Assembly: GCA_949316235.1 (NCBI GenBank) | Contig: OX438759.1 | Span: forward strand, 16,919,618 to 16,983,617 | Source of the DNA: Oegoconia quadripuncta | Taxonomy: Eukaryota; Arthropoda; Insecta; Lepidoptera; Autostichidae | Direction of reading: 5' to 3' | DNA length: 64,000 bases | Part shown: positions 63,924 to 64,000 of the stretch, piece after piece | How positions within the stretch are numbered: position 1 is the stretch's first letter | Layout: the number at the start of each line of letters is the position of its first letter | Notes under the pieces: generated by a model | Databases searched by the model: none | What the model saw: only the letters and a program-made list of their open reading frames with translations | What the model was told of the DNA's origin: nothing | Program-made: the position numbers and the translations under genes

Positions 63924-64000
63924 ATTTTTTTATGCACTTTGTACTTGACCTCAATCACACCTGATGTTAAGTGAAGATGAAGTCGAAGGTGGAAGCGGAA
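63924..64000 (-). mobile_element. SINE-1, cut by the window edge
   Basis: TTTTTTTATGCACTTTGTAC, CACCTGATGTTAAGTGAAG and GTCGAAGGTGGAAGCGG run to the last base. Confidence 0.88.

Overview
The window looks like nuclear DNA of a lepidopteran insect (moth or butterfly), from an intergenic or intronic stretch. This rests on repeat content. There are tRNA-headed SINEs ending in CATCAGGTG(A/T)GATTG tails. There are Helitron-like elements with a TC-TAACTA-ATATTATAAATG type 5' end and a CCGCGGGC-AAAGCTAG type 3' end. Non-LTR retrotransposon pieces and AT-rich DNA with long AC and pentanucleotide arrays complete the picture. I found no host protein gene that I can defend, and no tRNA, rRNA, operon or CRISPR array. 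The species cannot be named from what I see.

Working names used below. SINE-1 has the head CCGCCTCCGTGGCTCAATG and about 25 copies or pieces. SINE-2 has the head GATTGGTGTARTGGATAGTG. SINE-3 has the head CCTGTTTGGTGTAGTGG. SINE-4 has the head GGCTCAGTAGTTAAGA. LINE-alpha is a FADDTS reverse-transcriptase family with (GATTTT)n-like tails. LINE-beta has a 3' end carrying the same CATCAGGTGAGATTG block as the SINEs. LINE-gamma is a 3'UTR family with CTGGAAGAGATCGC. MITE-T has about 26-bp inverted ends containing TTTACCTATGAAATTGG.

Layout: 0-5 kb holds a CR1-like LINE end, SINEs, and a perfect 39-bp-arm hairpin beside a GC-rich reading frame. 5-10 kb holds MITE-T copies, SINEs and an apparently unnamed element with about 90-bp inverted ends. 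9.7-10.7 kb holds a Helitron plus a host repeat, split by a LINE-beta insertion, with an uninterrupted inverted counterpart at 41.4-42.0 kb. 10.7-20 kb holds tandem arrays, RTE-like and I/R1-like LINE remnants and a long AC run. 20-35 kb is dense in SINEs and LINE-alpha pieces with a pentanucleotide array at 29.8 kb. 35-42 kb is sparser but contains a PIF/Harbinger relic with a broken transposase N-terminus. 43.1-44.8 kb carries the best coding sequence, an uninterrupted 5'-truncated LINE-alpha reverse transcriptase preceded by an inverted copy of its own 3'UTR. 45-61 kb is again SINE, LINE, MITE and Helitron debris with a second pentanucleotide array at 47.8 kb. 61.7-63.2 kb is an array of long palindromes into which a second LINE-alpha copy has inserted.

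The elements interact as parasites and hosts. SINE-1 and LINE-beta share a 3' end, consistent with SINE-1 borrowing LINE-beta machinery. Three places show LINE ends arranged head-to-head with their tails facing outwards. Nested insertions give a relative order of events. I did not find a convincing new cellular system. The most interesting signals are structural: head-to-head LINE pairs, template-switch hairpins, unnamed inverted-repeat elements and the palindrome array.
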